Assembly (NCBI GenBank): GCA_021292105.1
Contig: CM037857.1
Coordinates: 41,888,916-41,952,915 of the forward strand
DNA: 64,000 nt
DNA from: Anadara kagoshimensis
Lineage: Eukaryota; Mollusca; Bivalvia; Arcoida; Arcidae
Direction of reading: 5' to 3'
The notes under the pieces were generated by a model. That model did not search any database. It saw nothing but the letters and a program-made list of their open reading frames with translations, and was not told the DNA's origin. The position numbers and the translations under genes are program-made. Of this stretch, positions 1-12,918 are shown piece after piece. Every line of letters starts with the position of its first letter. The first letter of the stretch is position 1.

Positions 1-78
1 GATGAGCCTTTTGACATTTAGTCCTATGTGTAAAAAATATACATCTACATCCATTTTAAAAATGTCTTAACATTGTAG

Positions 79-287
79 GCACAACCAGTATTGACAATAG
101 AGCCAGGAGAAGGATATGTGTTTTCTGTTAAATGGTCCCCAATCAGGCCATCAGTCTTTGCAGCAGCTACTGAAAGTGGAAATGTATTATTTTATGATCT
201 AAAACATAACCAGTCTGTACCTTTTAAGAAATTAGAAGCCAATGACAAAAAGACACCTGTATATACCTGTCAGTTTAATCCTAGCCA
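79..287 (+). CDS. DYNC2I2: DYNC2I2/WDR34 dynein-2 intermediate chain, penultimate exon
   Basis: Internal exon of a WD40 protein. The intron ends in ...TTGTAG at 78, the reading frame opens in phase 0, and the exon stops at 287 before a GTAAGT donor (288-293), leaving two bases of a Gln codon. The peptide runs through a beta-propeller blade: YVFSVKWSPIRPSVFAAAT, then SGNVLFYDLK, then TPVYTCQFNPSQ. This order and spacing match the last blades of the vertebrate WDR34 protein as I know it, notably the WSPxRPxVFAAA stretch. In the known family, the protein is an intermediate chain of cytoplasmic dynein-2 and helps retrograde intraflagellar transport in cilia. The frame continues exactly into the exon at 15245, which supports one gene. 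Only the C-terminal part lies here; upstream exons are outside the window. The propeller identification is strong. The choice of WDR34 over another dynein intermediate chain is well supported but unchecked. Confidence 0.85.
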
Positions 288-296
288 GTAAGTTCT

Positions 297-333
<37 letters not shown>

Positions 334-480
334 ACACCCACACACTTTAATCCTAGCCAGGAAGTCTCTCTCTCTCTCTCTCCTCACATACACACACAGA
401 GTTTAATCCTAGTCAGTAACTCTCTCTCTCACACACATACACAATTTAATCCTAGCCAATAAGCCTCTCTGTATCTTGCC

Positions 481-515
<35 letters not shown>

Positions 516-590
516 ATTTTTACCCTAGCCAGGTAGTCGCTCTCACTTTCAATTTAATCCTAATCAGTAATTCTCTCTCTCTTATTGTAA
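274..590 (+). repeat. Six tandem copies of the exon end plus splice donor, with CA/CT microsatellites
   Basis: The last 14 coding bases and the donor (TTTAATCCTAGCCAGTAAGT, 274-293) recur at about 346, 402, 445, 517 and 553. Each copy is followed by CT-rich and CA-rich runs, so the unit is about 45-75 bp with variable microsatellite length. The donor dinucleotide is intact in copy 1. It is changed in copy 2 (CCAGGAAGT) and lost in copy 4 (CCAATAAGC). A GT remains in copies 3, 5 and 6 (CAGTAACT, CAGGTAGT, CAGTAATT). The copies therefore form a decayed series of decoy 5' splice sites immediately downstream of the real one. Confidence 0.85.
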
Positions 591-656
591 ATTATAATTA
601 AAACTTAACAAAGATTTTGGCAATATCTAAACTAAAATTTTTTACATCTTACAATT

Positions 657-1966
657 AAGAGGGTTGTTTGATATGTAATGTGTGTTGTATGATATCTCAA
701 ATGCATTCGACTAAAATAGGTAAATAAACATTACATCCCTTCAAAGTGTTCTCCGCAGTTTGAAATTCATAATTTCAATCTCTGAATCCATTTTTAAAAT
801 GCGTGACAGTACACTGATTTAGGTAGACCTCTGAGGCACTGACTGATAGCTGAGCCAAGGCTTTTTGGGACTTGTAACGATGACCAGATAAGAACTTCTT
901 CAGTTTTGGAAATAGGAAAAAGTAGCATAGGGCTAGATCTAGAGAGTATGGTGGGTGTGGCAAGACGGTAACCTTCTCCGACTTCAAAAATTGCTTTACA
1001 AGCTCAGATGTATGTGATGGAGTATTATCATGAAGTAGACGAACATGTCTAAATCCTGACATAGGGCATTGCTTAAGATAATATTTCTTGAGCTGTTTTA
1101 GTATAACATCTGAGTAATACCAACCTGTACACCTCAGCCCTTCAGCACCAGAATTTGTACAGCTATACCATCACAGGAGAACAATATGCAATAAAGAACC
1201 TTATTTGTGCATATGCTTCTTTTTACAACTACAGGCCTTCTACCATGTTTAGAAAGCCATTATGTTTCAGATTTTTCTTACTGGTTTGAAACAGTGAACT
1301 CATGTATCGACACCAGTAACAATGTTTGCAAATTGTCTTTGATTGAATTTGGAAACATTTTGAGCAATTACTTAGTGGTTTGTACTCGTACCCATATTTG
1401 GTCATCTGTCAAGATTCATCTGGCAGAAATCTTTCCTACTTTCAAAAAACGTTAAAAATGAAATGCATCATCAATGGTGATATGCCAACAGCTTTGGCAA
1501 TATCATGAATTGTGTATTCTAACACTTTCAATTATTTCCCTGACTTTTGAGACATTTGCCTTGCCTGTTACAGTCACAAGTTGGTCAGATTTTGCTGCAT
1601 ATATTTGTCAGACACACTGTGCCAGTCAGAAATCTTTCTCCACCTACTGTCTGTCTTATAAGATACCCAGACCATAAACTTCCAATAATTTAGTAAAAAT
1701 CTGTATTACCAAGTTTTGTACAAACTGTTATATAAGCTTTAATTTCTTCAATGTTCTCAACCCGTTCCCCAACCATTTTTACAACAGTGGTCAACAACAG
1801 GCTCTATTGAAATGACTATAATTTTAAAACTATGTGGAACTGAAGATGTGTGTTTATACCATTGGAAAGGTATCGAATAGAGCTATTCAAGTGATCATCA
1901 TCAATGAAATGGTGCAAAGCATTATCCTGTTGTGGTACAATACACATTACATATCAACAACCTCAT
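657..1966 (-). mobile_element. Degenerate mariner-type DNA transposon
   Basis: Relic of a Tc1/mariner element, coding on the minus strand. The longest open piece (775-1062) reads RLLHDNTPSHTSELVKQFLK, then VTVLPHPPYSLDLALCYFFLFPKLKKFLSG. This is the C-terminal catalytic region of mariner transposases. The HDN aspartate is kept. The expected PYSPDLAPCDFFLFP block has changes, including Tyr in place of the usual third catalytic Asp. Further upstream on the same strand (about 1062-1800) are frame-broken pieces resembling the rest of the protein: a helix-turn-helix-like IHDIAKAVGIS and an FNQRQFANIVTGVDT segment, where the family has VTGDETW. Stops and frameshifts are numerous, so it is inactive. 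Terminal inverted repeats are visible: GAGGGTTGTTTGATATGTAA at 659-678 and its near-complement at about 1942-1964. A TA target dinucleotide is visible at 656-657. Confidence 0.85.
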
Positions 1967-4900
1967 ATATACTAGAACACAACCTGATACACAACCCTCA
2001 TATATACTAGTACACAACCTGATACACATCCCTCATATATACTAGTACACAACCTGATACACATCCCTCATATATACTAGTACACAACCTGATACACAAC
2101 CCTCATATATACTAGTACACAACCTGATACACAACCCTCATATATACTAGTACACAACCTGATACACAACCCTCATATATACTAGTACACAACCTGATAC
2201 ACAACCCTCATATATACTAGTACACAACCTGATACACAACCCTCATATATACTAGTACACAACCTGATACACATCCCTCATATATACTAGTACACAACCT
2301 GATACACACCCTCATATATACTAGTACACAACCTGATACAACCCTCATATATACTGGTACACAACCTGATACACGACCTCATATATACTAGTACACAACC
2401 TGATACACACCCTCATATATACTAGTACACAACCTGATACACATCCCTCATATATACTAGTACACAACCTGATACACAACCCTCATATATACTAGTACAC
2501 AACCTGATACACATCCCTCATATATACTAGTACACAACCTGATACACATCCCTCATATATACTAGTACACAACCTGATACACAACCCTCATATATACTAG
2601 TCACAACCTGATACACATCCCTCATATATACAAGTACACAACCTGATACACAACCCTCATATATACTAGTACACAACCTGATACACATCCCTCATATATA
2701 CTAGTACACAACCTGATACACATCCCTCATATATACTAGTACACAACCTGATACACACCCTCATATATACTAGTACACAACCTGATACAATCCATATATA
2801 CTAGTACACAACCTGATACACAACCCTCATATATACTAGTACACAACCTGATACACATCCCTCATATATACTAGTACACAACCTGATACACAACCCTCAT
2901 ATATACTAGTACACAACCTGATACACAACCCTCATATATACTAGTACACAACCTGATACACATCCCTCATATATACTAGTACACAACCCTCATATATACT
3001 AGTACACAACCTGATACACATCCCTCATAAATACTAGTACACAACCTGATACACATCCCTCATATATACTAGTACACAACCTGATACACATCCCTCATAT
3101 ATACTAGTACACAACCTGATACACAACCCTCATAATACTAGTACACAACCTGATACAACCCTCATATATACTAGTACACAACCTGATACACAACCCTCAT
3201 ATATACTAGTACACAACCTGATACACAACCCTCATATATACTAGTACACAACCTGATACAAACCCTCATATATACTAGTACACAACCTGATACACATCCT
3301 TCATATATACAAGTACACAACCTGATACACAACCCTCATATATACTAGTACACAACCTGATACACATCCCTCATATATACTAGTACACAACCTGATACAC
3401 ATCCCTCATATATACTAGTAACAACCTGATACACAACCCTCATATATACTAGTACACAACCTGATACACATCCCTCATATATACTAGTACACAACCTGAT
3501 ACACAACCCTCAATATACTAGTACACAACCTGATACACATCCCTCATATATACTAGTACACAACCTGATACACAACCCTCATATATACTAGTACACAACC
3601 TGATACACAACCCTAATATATACTAGTACACAACCTGAAACACATCCCTCATATATACTAGTACACAACCCTCATATATACTAGTACACAACCTGATACA
3701 CATCCTCATAAATACTAGTACACAACCTGATACACATCCTCATATATACTAGTACACAACTGATACACATCCCTCATATATACTAGTACACAACCTGATA
3801 CACATCCCTCATATATACTAGTACAACTGATACACAACCCTCATATATACTAGTACAAACCTGATACACAACCCTCATATATACTAGTACACAACCTGAT
3901 ACACATCCCTCATATATACTAGTACACAACCCTATATATACTAGTACACAACCTGATACACATCCCTCATATAACTAGTACACAACCTGATACACAACCC
4001 TCATATACTAGTACACAACCTGATACACATCCCTCATATATACTAGTACACAACCTGATACACATCCCTATATACTAGTACACAACCTGATACACAACCC
4101 TCATATATACTAGTACACAACCTGATACACATCCCTCATATATACTAGTACACATCCCTCATATTACTAGTACACAACCTGATACACAACCCTCATATAT
4201 ACTAGTACACAACCTGATACACATCCCTAATATATATACTAGTACACAACCCTCATATATACGTACACAACCTGATACATCCCTCATAAATACTAGTACA
4301 CAACCCTCATATATACTAGTACACAACCTGTTACACAACTCTCATATATACTAGTACACACCTGATACACTTCCCTCATATATACTAGTACACAACCTGA
4401 TACACACCTATCATATATACTAGTACAACAACCTGATACACTTCCCTCATATATACTAGTACAAACCTGATACACAACCCTCATATATACTAGTACACAA
4501 CCTGATACACAACCCTCATATATACTAGTACGCAACTGATACACAACCCTCAGATATACTAGTACACAACCTGATACACAACCCTCATATATACTAGTAC
4601 ACAACCTGATACACATCCCTCATATATATTAGTACACAACCTGATACACAACCCTGATATATACTAGTACACAACCTGATACACATCCCTCATATATACT
4701 AGTACACAACCTGATACACATCCCTCATATATACTAATACACAACCTGATACACAACCCTCATATATACTAGTACACAACCTGATACACAACCCTCATAT
4801 ATACTAGTACACAACCTGATACACAACCCTCATATATACTAGTACACAACCTGATACACATCCCTATATACTAGTACACAACCTGATACACATCCCTCAT

Positions 4901-7900
4901 ATATACTAGTACACAACCTGATACACAACCCTCATATATACTAGTACACAACCTGATACACATCCCTCATATATACTAGTACACAACCTGATACACATCC
5001 CTCATATATACTAGTACACAACCTGATACACAACCCTCATATATACTAGTACACAACCTGATAAACAACCCTCATATATATAGTACACAACCTGATACAC
5101 AACCCTCATATATACTAGTACACAACCTGATACACATCCCCTCATATATACTAGTACACAACCTGATACACATCCCTCATATATACTAGTACACAACCTG
5201 ATACACAACCCTCATATATACTATAACAACCTGATACACAACCCTCATATATACTAGTACACAACCTGATACACATCCTCATATATACTAGTACACAACC
5301 CTCATATATACTAGTACACAACCTGATACACATCCCTCATAAATACTAGTACACAACCCTCATATATACTAGTACACAACCTGATACACAACCCTCATAT
5401 ACTAGTACACAACCTGATACACATCCCTCATATATACTAGTACACAACTGATACACATCCCTCATATATACTAGTACCAACCCTCATATATACTAGTACA
5501 CAAACCTGATACACATCCCTCCTATAATAGTACAACCTGATACACAACCCTCATATATACTAGTACACAACCTGATACACAACCTCATATATACTAGTAC
5601 ACACCTGATACACAACCCTCATATATACTAGTACACAACCTGATACACAACCCTCATATATACTAGTACACAACCTGATACACATCCCTCATATATACTA
5701 GTACACAACCTGATACACAACCTCATATATACTAGTACACAACCTGATACAACCCTCATATATACTAGTACACAACCTGATACACGACCCTCATATTACT
5801 AGTACACAACCTGATACACACCCTCATATATACTAGTACACAACCTGATACACATCCCTCATATATACTAGTACACAACTGATACACAACCCTCATATAC
5901 TAGTACACAACCTGATACACATCCCTCATATATACTAGTACACAACCTGATACACATCCCTCATATATACTAGTACACAACCTGATACACAACCCTCATA
6001 TATACTAGTTCACAACCTGATACACATCCCTCATATATACAAGTACACAACCTGATACACAACCCTCATATATACTAGTACACAACCTGATACACATCCC
6101 TCATATATACTAGTACACAACCTGATACACATCCCTCATATATACTAGTACACAACCTGATACACAACCCTCATATATACTAGTACACAACCTGATACAC
6201 ATCCCTCATATATACTAGTACACAACCTGATACACAACCCTCATATATACTAGTACACAACCTGATACACATCCCTCATATATACTAGTACACAACCTGA
6301 TACACAACCCTCATATATACTAGTACACAACCTGATACACAACCCTCATATATACTAGTACACAACCTGATACACATCCCTCATATATACTAGTACACAA
6401 CCCTCATATATACTAGTACACAACCTGATACACATCCCTCATAAATACTAGTACACAACCTGATACACATCCCTCATATATACTAGTACACAACCTGATA
6501 CACATCCCTCATATATACTAGTACACAACCTGATACACAACCCTCATATATACTAGTACACAACCTGATACACAACCCTCATATATACTAGTACCAAACT
6601 GATACACAACCCTCATATATATAGTACACAACCTGATACACAACCCTCATATATACTAGTACACAACCTGATACACAACCCTCATATATACTAGTACACA
6701 ACCTGATACACATCCTTCATATATACAAGTACACAACCTGATACACAACCCTCATATATACTAGTACACAACCTGATACACATCCCTCATATATACTAGT
6801 ACACAACCTGATACACATCCCTCATATATACTAGTAAACAACCTGATACACAACCCTCATATATACTAGTACACAACCTGATACACATCCCTCATATATA
6901 CTAGTACACAACCTGATACACAACCCTCATATATACTAGTACACAACCTGATACACATCCTCATATATACTAGTACACAACCTGATACACAACCCTCATA
7001 TATACTAGTACACAACCTGATACACAACCCTCATATATACTAGTACACAACCTGAAACACATCCCTCATATATACTAGTACACAACCCTCATATATACTA
7101 GTACACAACCTGATACACATCCCTCATAAATACTAGTACACAACCTGATACACATCCCTCATATATACTAGTACACAACCTGATACACATCCCTCATATA
7201 TACTAGTACACAACCTGATACACATCCCTCATATATACTAGTACACAACCTGATACACAACCCTCATATATACTAGTACACAACCTGATACACAACCCTC
7301 ATATATACTAGTACACAACCTGATACACATCCCTCATATACTAGTACACAACCCTCATATATACTAGTACACAACCTGATACACATCCCTCATATATACT
7401 AGTACACAACCTGATACACAACCCTCATATATACTAGTACACAACCTGATACACATCCTCATATATACTAGTACACAACCTGATACACATCCCTCATATA
7501 TACTAGTACACAACCTGATACACAACCCTCATATATACTAGTACACAACCTGATACACATCCCTCATATATACTAGTACACATCCCTCATATATACTAGT
7601 ACACAACCTGATACACAACCCTCATATATACTAGTACACAACCTGATACACATCCCTAATATATATACTAGTACACAACCCTCATATATACTAGTACACA
7701 ACCTGATACACATCCCTCATAAATACTAGTACACAACCCTCATATATACTAGTACACAACCTGTTACACAACTCTCATATATACTAGTACACAACCTGAT
7801 ACACTTCCCTCATATATACTAGTACACAACCTGATACACATCCCTCATATATACTAGTACACAACCTGATACACTTCCCTCATATATACTAGTACACAAC

Positions 7901-9391
7901 CTGATACACAACCCTCATATATACTAGTACACAACCTGATACACAACCCTCATATATACTAGTACGCAACCTGATACACAACCCATCATATATACTAGTA
8001 CACAACCTGATACACAACCCTCATATATACTAGTACACAACCTGATACACATCCCTCATATATATTAGTACACAACCTGATACACAACCCTGATATATAT
8101 ACTAGTACACAACCTGATACACATCCCTCATATACTAGTACACAACCTGATACAATCCCCTCATATATACTAATACACAACCTGATACACAACCCTCATA
8201 TACTAGTAGTACACAACCTGATACACAACCCTCATATATACTAGTACACAACCTGATACACAACCCTCATATATACTAGTACACAACCTGATACACATCC
8301 CTCATATATACTAGTACACAACCTGATACACATCCCCATATATACTAGTACACAACCTGATACACAACCCCATCATATACTAGTACACAACCTGATACAC
8401 ATCCCTCATATATACTAGTACACACCTGATACACATCCCTCATATATACTAGTACACAACCTGATACACAACCCTCATATATACTAGTACACAACCTGAT
8501 ACACAACCCTCATATATATTAGTACACAACCTGATACACAACCCTCATATATACTAGTACACAACCTGATACACATCCCTCATATATACTAGTACACAAC
8601 CTGATACACATCCCTCATATATACTAGTACACAACCTGATACACAACCCTCATATATACTAGTACACAACCTGATACACAACCCTCATATATACTAGTAC
8701 ACAACCTGATACACAACCCTCATATATACTAGTACACAACCTGATACACATCCCTCATATATACTAGTACACAACCCTCATATATACTAGTACACAACCT
8801 GATACACATCCCTCATAAATACTAGTACACAACCCTCATATATACTAGTACACAACCTGATACACAACCCTCATAATACTAGTACACAACCTGATACACA
8901 TCCCTCATATATACTAGTACACAACCTGATACACATCCCTCATATATACTAGTACACAACCCTCATATATACTAGTACACAACCTGATACACATCCCTCC
9001 TATATACTAGTACACAACCTGATACAACCCTCATATATACTAGTACACAACCTGATACACAACCCTCATATATACTAGTACACAACCTGATACACAACCC
9101 TCATATATACTAGTACACAACCTGATACACAACCCTCATATATACTAGTACACAACCTGATACACACCTCATATATACTAGTACACAACCTGATACACAA
9201 CCCTCATATATATAGTACACAACCTGATACACATCCCTCATATATACTAGTACACAACCTGATACACAACCCTCATATATACTAGTACACAACCTGATAC
9301 ACATCCCTCATATATACTAGTACACAACCTGATACACATCCCTCATATATACTAGTACACAACCTGATACACAACCCTCATATATACTAGT

Positions 9392-9963
9392 CAGTGCTCC
9401 AAGTAGCCTAGTCAATACTCGAAATTTGCGACCAAACATCGGATTTTGCGACTACAAATTGTCAGACGATCGCCATTATGTAAAATAATTTTTTTGAGTT
9501 TGGCCACTAAAAATCAGGAAATCTGGAAATTTTGTCATGACCCGTCACCCAACCTGACAAATAGTCTCGCCATCAATAATATCTTGAAAGCGCTTGAATC
9601 AAAGCAGGTACTTTATAGTTTAAAGCGCATAACTGACCGTGATCTAATTTTGCATAATGACAGCCAAACGGCAAAAATCACTTTTGATTTGGGTTTTGTT
9701 ACGACTTTTACTTCATCTAAATGATCAAGTTTGATTGTCTTCTCATCGCTCCGCCTTAAAAGTTGCCTACAATGGTGGGACCAATCCGAGGATCTCGCTA
9801 AACCATTCAATCGATAGTAGCGACGGGCGGGTGTGATAGAAAGAATTTATAAGGTTTGGCCACCAAGAATTTTACCTGGCGACAAAAATTTTGAAATGGC
9901 TACTGAAATTTTTGAATTATTAGCTATGTGGCTACCAGTTTTCAAAACCTGCTTGGAGCACTG
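9392..9963. mobile_element. Non-autonomous hAT-like element (MITE), copy 1
   Basis: A 572-bp insertion in the minisatellite. Its ends form a 15-bp inverted repeat with one mismatch: CAGTGCTCCAAGTAG at the left and CTGCTTGGAGCACTG at the right. It is flanked by a direct CTAGT on both sides (9387-9391 and 9964-9968), consistent with a 5-bp target duplication. A CAGTG-starting terminus resembles hAT superfamily ends; most hATs make 8-bp duplications, and 5-bp groups have been described, so the superfamily is tentative. No transposase is encoded. The open stretches at 9446-9724 (+) and 9613-9810 (-) have no recognisable domain and are broken by single-base indels in copy 2. Confidence 0.75.
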
Positions 9964-12345
9964 CTAGTACACAACCTGATACACATCCCTCATATATACT
10001 AGTACACAACCTGATACACAACCCTCATATATACTAGTACACAACCTGATACACATCCCTCATATATACTAGTACACAACCTGATACACATCCCTCATAT
10101 ATACTAGTACACAACCTGATACACATCCCTCATATATACTAGTACACAACCTGATACACATCCCTCATATATACTAGTACACAACCTGATACACAACCCT
10201 CATATATACTAGTACACAACCTGATACACATCCTCATATATACTAGTACACAACCTGATACACAACCTCATATATACTAGTACACAACCTGATACACAAC
10301 CCTCATATATACTAGTACACAACCTGATACACAACCCTCATATATACTAGTACACAACCTGATACACAACCCTCATATATACTAGTACACAACCTGATAC
10401 ACATCCCTCATATATACTAGTACACAACCTGATACACAACCCTCATATATACTAGTACACAACCTGATACACAACCCTCATATATACTAGTACACAACCT
10501 GATACACAACCCTCATATATACTAGTACACAACCTGATACACAACCCTCATATATACTAGTACACAACCTGATACACATCCCTCATATATACTAGTACAC
10601 AACCCTCATATATACTAGTACACAACCTGATACACAACCCTCATATATACTAGTACACAACCTGATACACAACCCTCATATATACTAGTACACAACCTGA
10701 TACACAACCCTCATATATACTAGTACACAACCTGATACACATCCCTCATATATACTAGTACACAACCTGATACACAACCCTCATATATACTAGTACACAA
10801 CCTGATACACAACCCTCATATATACTAGTACACAACCTGATACACAACCCTCATATATACTAGTACACAACCTGATACACAACCCTCATATATACTAGTA
10901 CACAACCTGATACACAACCCTCATATATACTAGTACACAACCTGATACACATCCCTCATATATACTAGTACACAACCTGATACACATCCCTCATAAATAC
11001 TAGTACACAACCCTCATATATACTAGTACACATCCCTCATATATGCTAGTACACAACCTGATACACATCCCTCATGTATACTAGTACACAACCTAATACA
11101 CAACCTTCATATACACTAGTACACAACCTGATACACAACCCTCATATATATTAGTAAACAACCTGATACACATCCCTCATATATACTAGTACACAACCTG
11201 ATACACATCCCTCATAAATACTAGTACACAACCTGATACACAACCTTCATATATACTAGTACACAACCTGATACACAACCCTCATATATATTAGTAAACA
11301 ACCTGATACACATCCCTCATATATACTAGTACACAACCTGATACACATCCCTCATATATACTAGTACACAACCTAATACACAACCTTCATATATACTAGT
11401 ACACAACCTGATACACAACCCTCATATATATTAGTAAACAACCTGATACACATCCCTCATATATACTAGTACACAACCTGATACACAACCCTCATAAATA
11501 CTAGTACACAACCTGATACACATCCCTCATATATACTAGTACACAACCTGATACACAACCCTCATATATACTAGTACACAACCTGATACACATCCCTCAT
11601 ATATACTAGTACACAACCTGATACACATCCCTCATATATACTAGTACACAACCTGATACACAACCCTCATATATACTAGTACACAACCTGATACACAACC
11701 CTCATATATACTAGTACACAACCTGATACACAACCCTCATATATACTAGTACACAACCTGATACACATCCCTCATATATACTAGTACACAACCTGATACA
11801 CAACCCTCATATATACTAGTACACAACCTGATACACATCCCTCATATATACTAGTACACAACCTGATACACAACCCTCATATATACTAGTACACAACCTG
11901 ATACACAACCCTCATATATACTAGTACACAACCTGATACACATCCCTCATATATACTAGTACACAACCTGATACACAACCCTCATATATACTAGTACACA
12001 ACCTGATACACAACCCTCATATATACTAGTACACAACCTGATACACATCCCTCATATATACTAGTACACAACCTGATACACAACCCTCATATATACTAGT
12101 ACACAACCTGATACACATCCCTCATATATACTAGTACACAACCTGATACACATCCCTCATATATACTAGTACACAACCTGATACACATCCCTCATATATA
12201 CTAGTACACAACCTGATACACAACCCTCATATATACTAGTACACAACCTGATACACATCCCTCATATATACTAGTACACAACCTGATACACATCCCTCAT
12301 ATATACTAGTACACAACCTGATACACAACCCTCATATATACTAGT

Positions 12346-12918
12346 CAGTGCTCCAAGTAGCCTAGTCAATACTCGAAATTTGCGACCAAACATCGGATTT
12401 TGCGACTACAAATTGTCAGACGATCGCCATTATGTAAAATAATTTTTTTGAGTTTGGCCACTAAAAATCAGGAAATCTGGAAATTTTGTTCATGACCCGT
12501 CACCCAACCTGACAAATAGTCTCGCCATCAATAATATCTTGAAAGCGCTTGAATCAAAGCAGGTACTTTATAGTTTAAAGCGCATAACTGACCGTGATCT
12601 AATTTTGCATAATGACAGCCAAACGGCAAAAATCACTTTTTGATTTGGGTTTTGTTACGACTTTTACTTCATCTAAATGATCAAGTTTGATTGTCTTCTC
12701 ATCGCTCCGCCTTAAAAGTTGCCTACAATGGTGGGACCAATCCGAGGATCTCGCTAAACCATTCAATCGATAGTAGCGACGGGCGGTGTGATAGAAAGAA
12801 TTTATAAGGTTTGGCCACCAAGAATTTTACCTGGCGACAAAAATTTTGAAATGGCTACTGAAATTTTTGAATTATTAGCTATGTGGCTACCAGTTTTCAA
12901 AACCTGCTTGGAGCACTG
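12346..12918. mobile_element. Non-autonomous hAT-like element (MITE), copy 2
   Basis: A 573-bp near-identical copy of the insertion at 9392, with the same terminal inverted repeats and the same CTAGT flanks (12341-12345 and 12919-12923). I see only homopolymer differences: an extra T before CATGACC, an extra T in the AATCACTTTTT run, and one G fewer in GGGCGG. The order of unit types on both sides matches that around copy 1. The copy therefore arose by duplication of a roughly 2.95-kb array segment, not by a second insertion. Confidence 0.85.

Noticed and set aside
1207..1677. Two plus-strand open frames (1207-1455 and 1474-1677).
   Set aside because: They are antisense to the mariner transposase remnant, whose minus-strand translation is recognisable.
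4293..9304. Minus-strand open frames with repeated CIRLCTSIYEGCVSGCVLVY-like peptides in the minisatellite.
   Set aside because: Three 35-bp units are 105 bases, so stop-free frames appear automatically. They break at every indel and have no start context or conserved domain.
9446..9810. Open frames inside the MITE on both strands.
   Set aside because: No transposase or other domain; the frames are broken by one-base differences in the second MITE copy.
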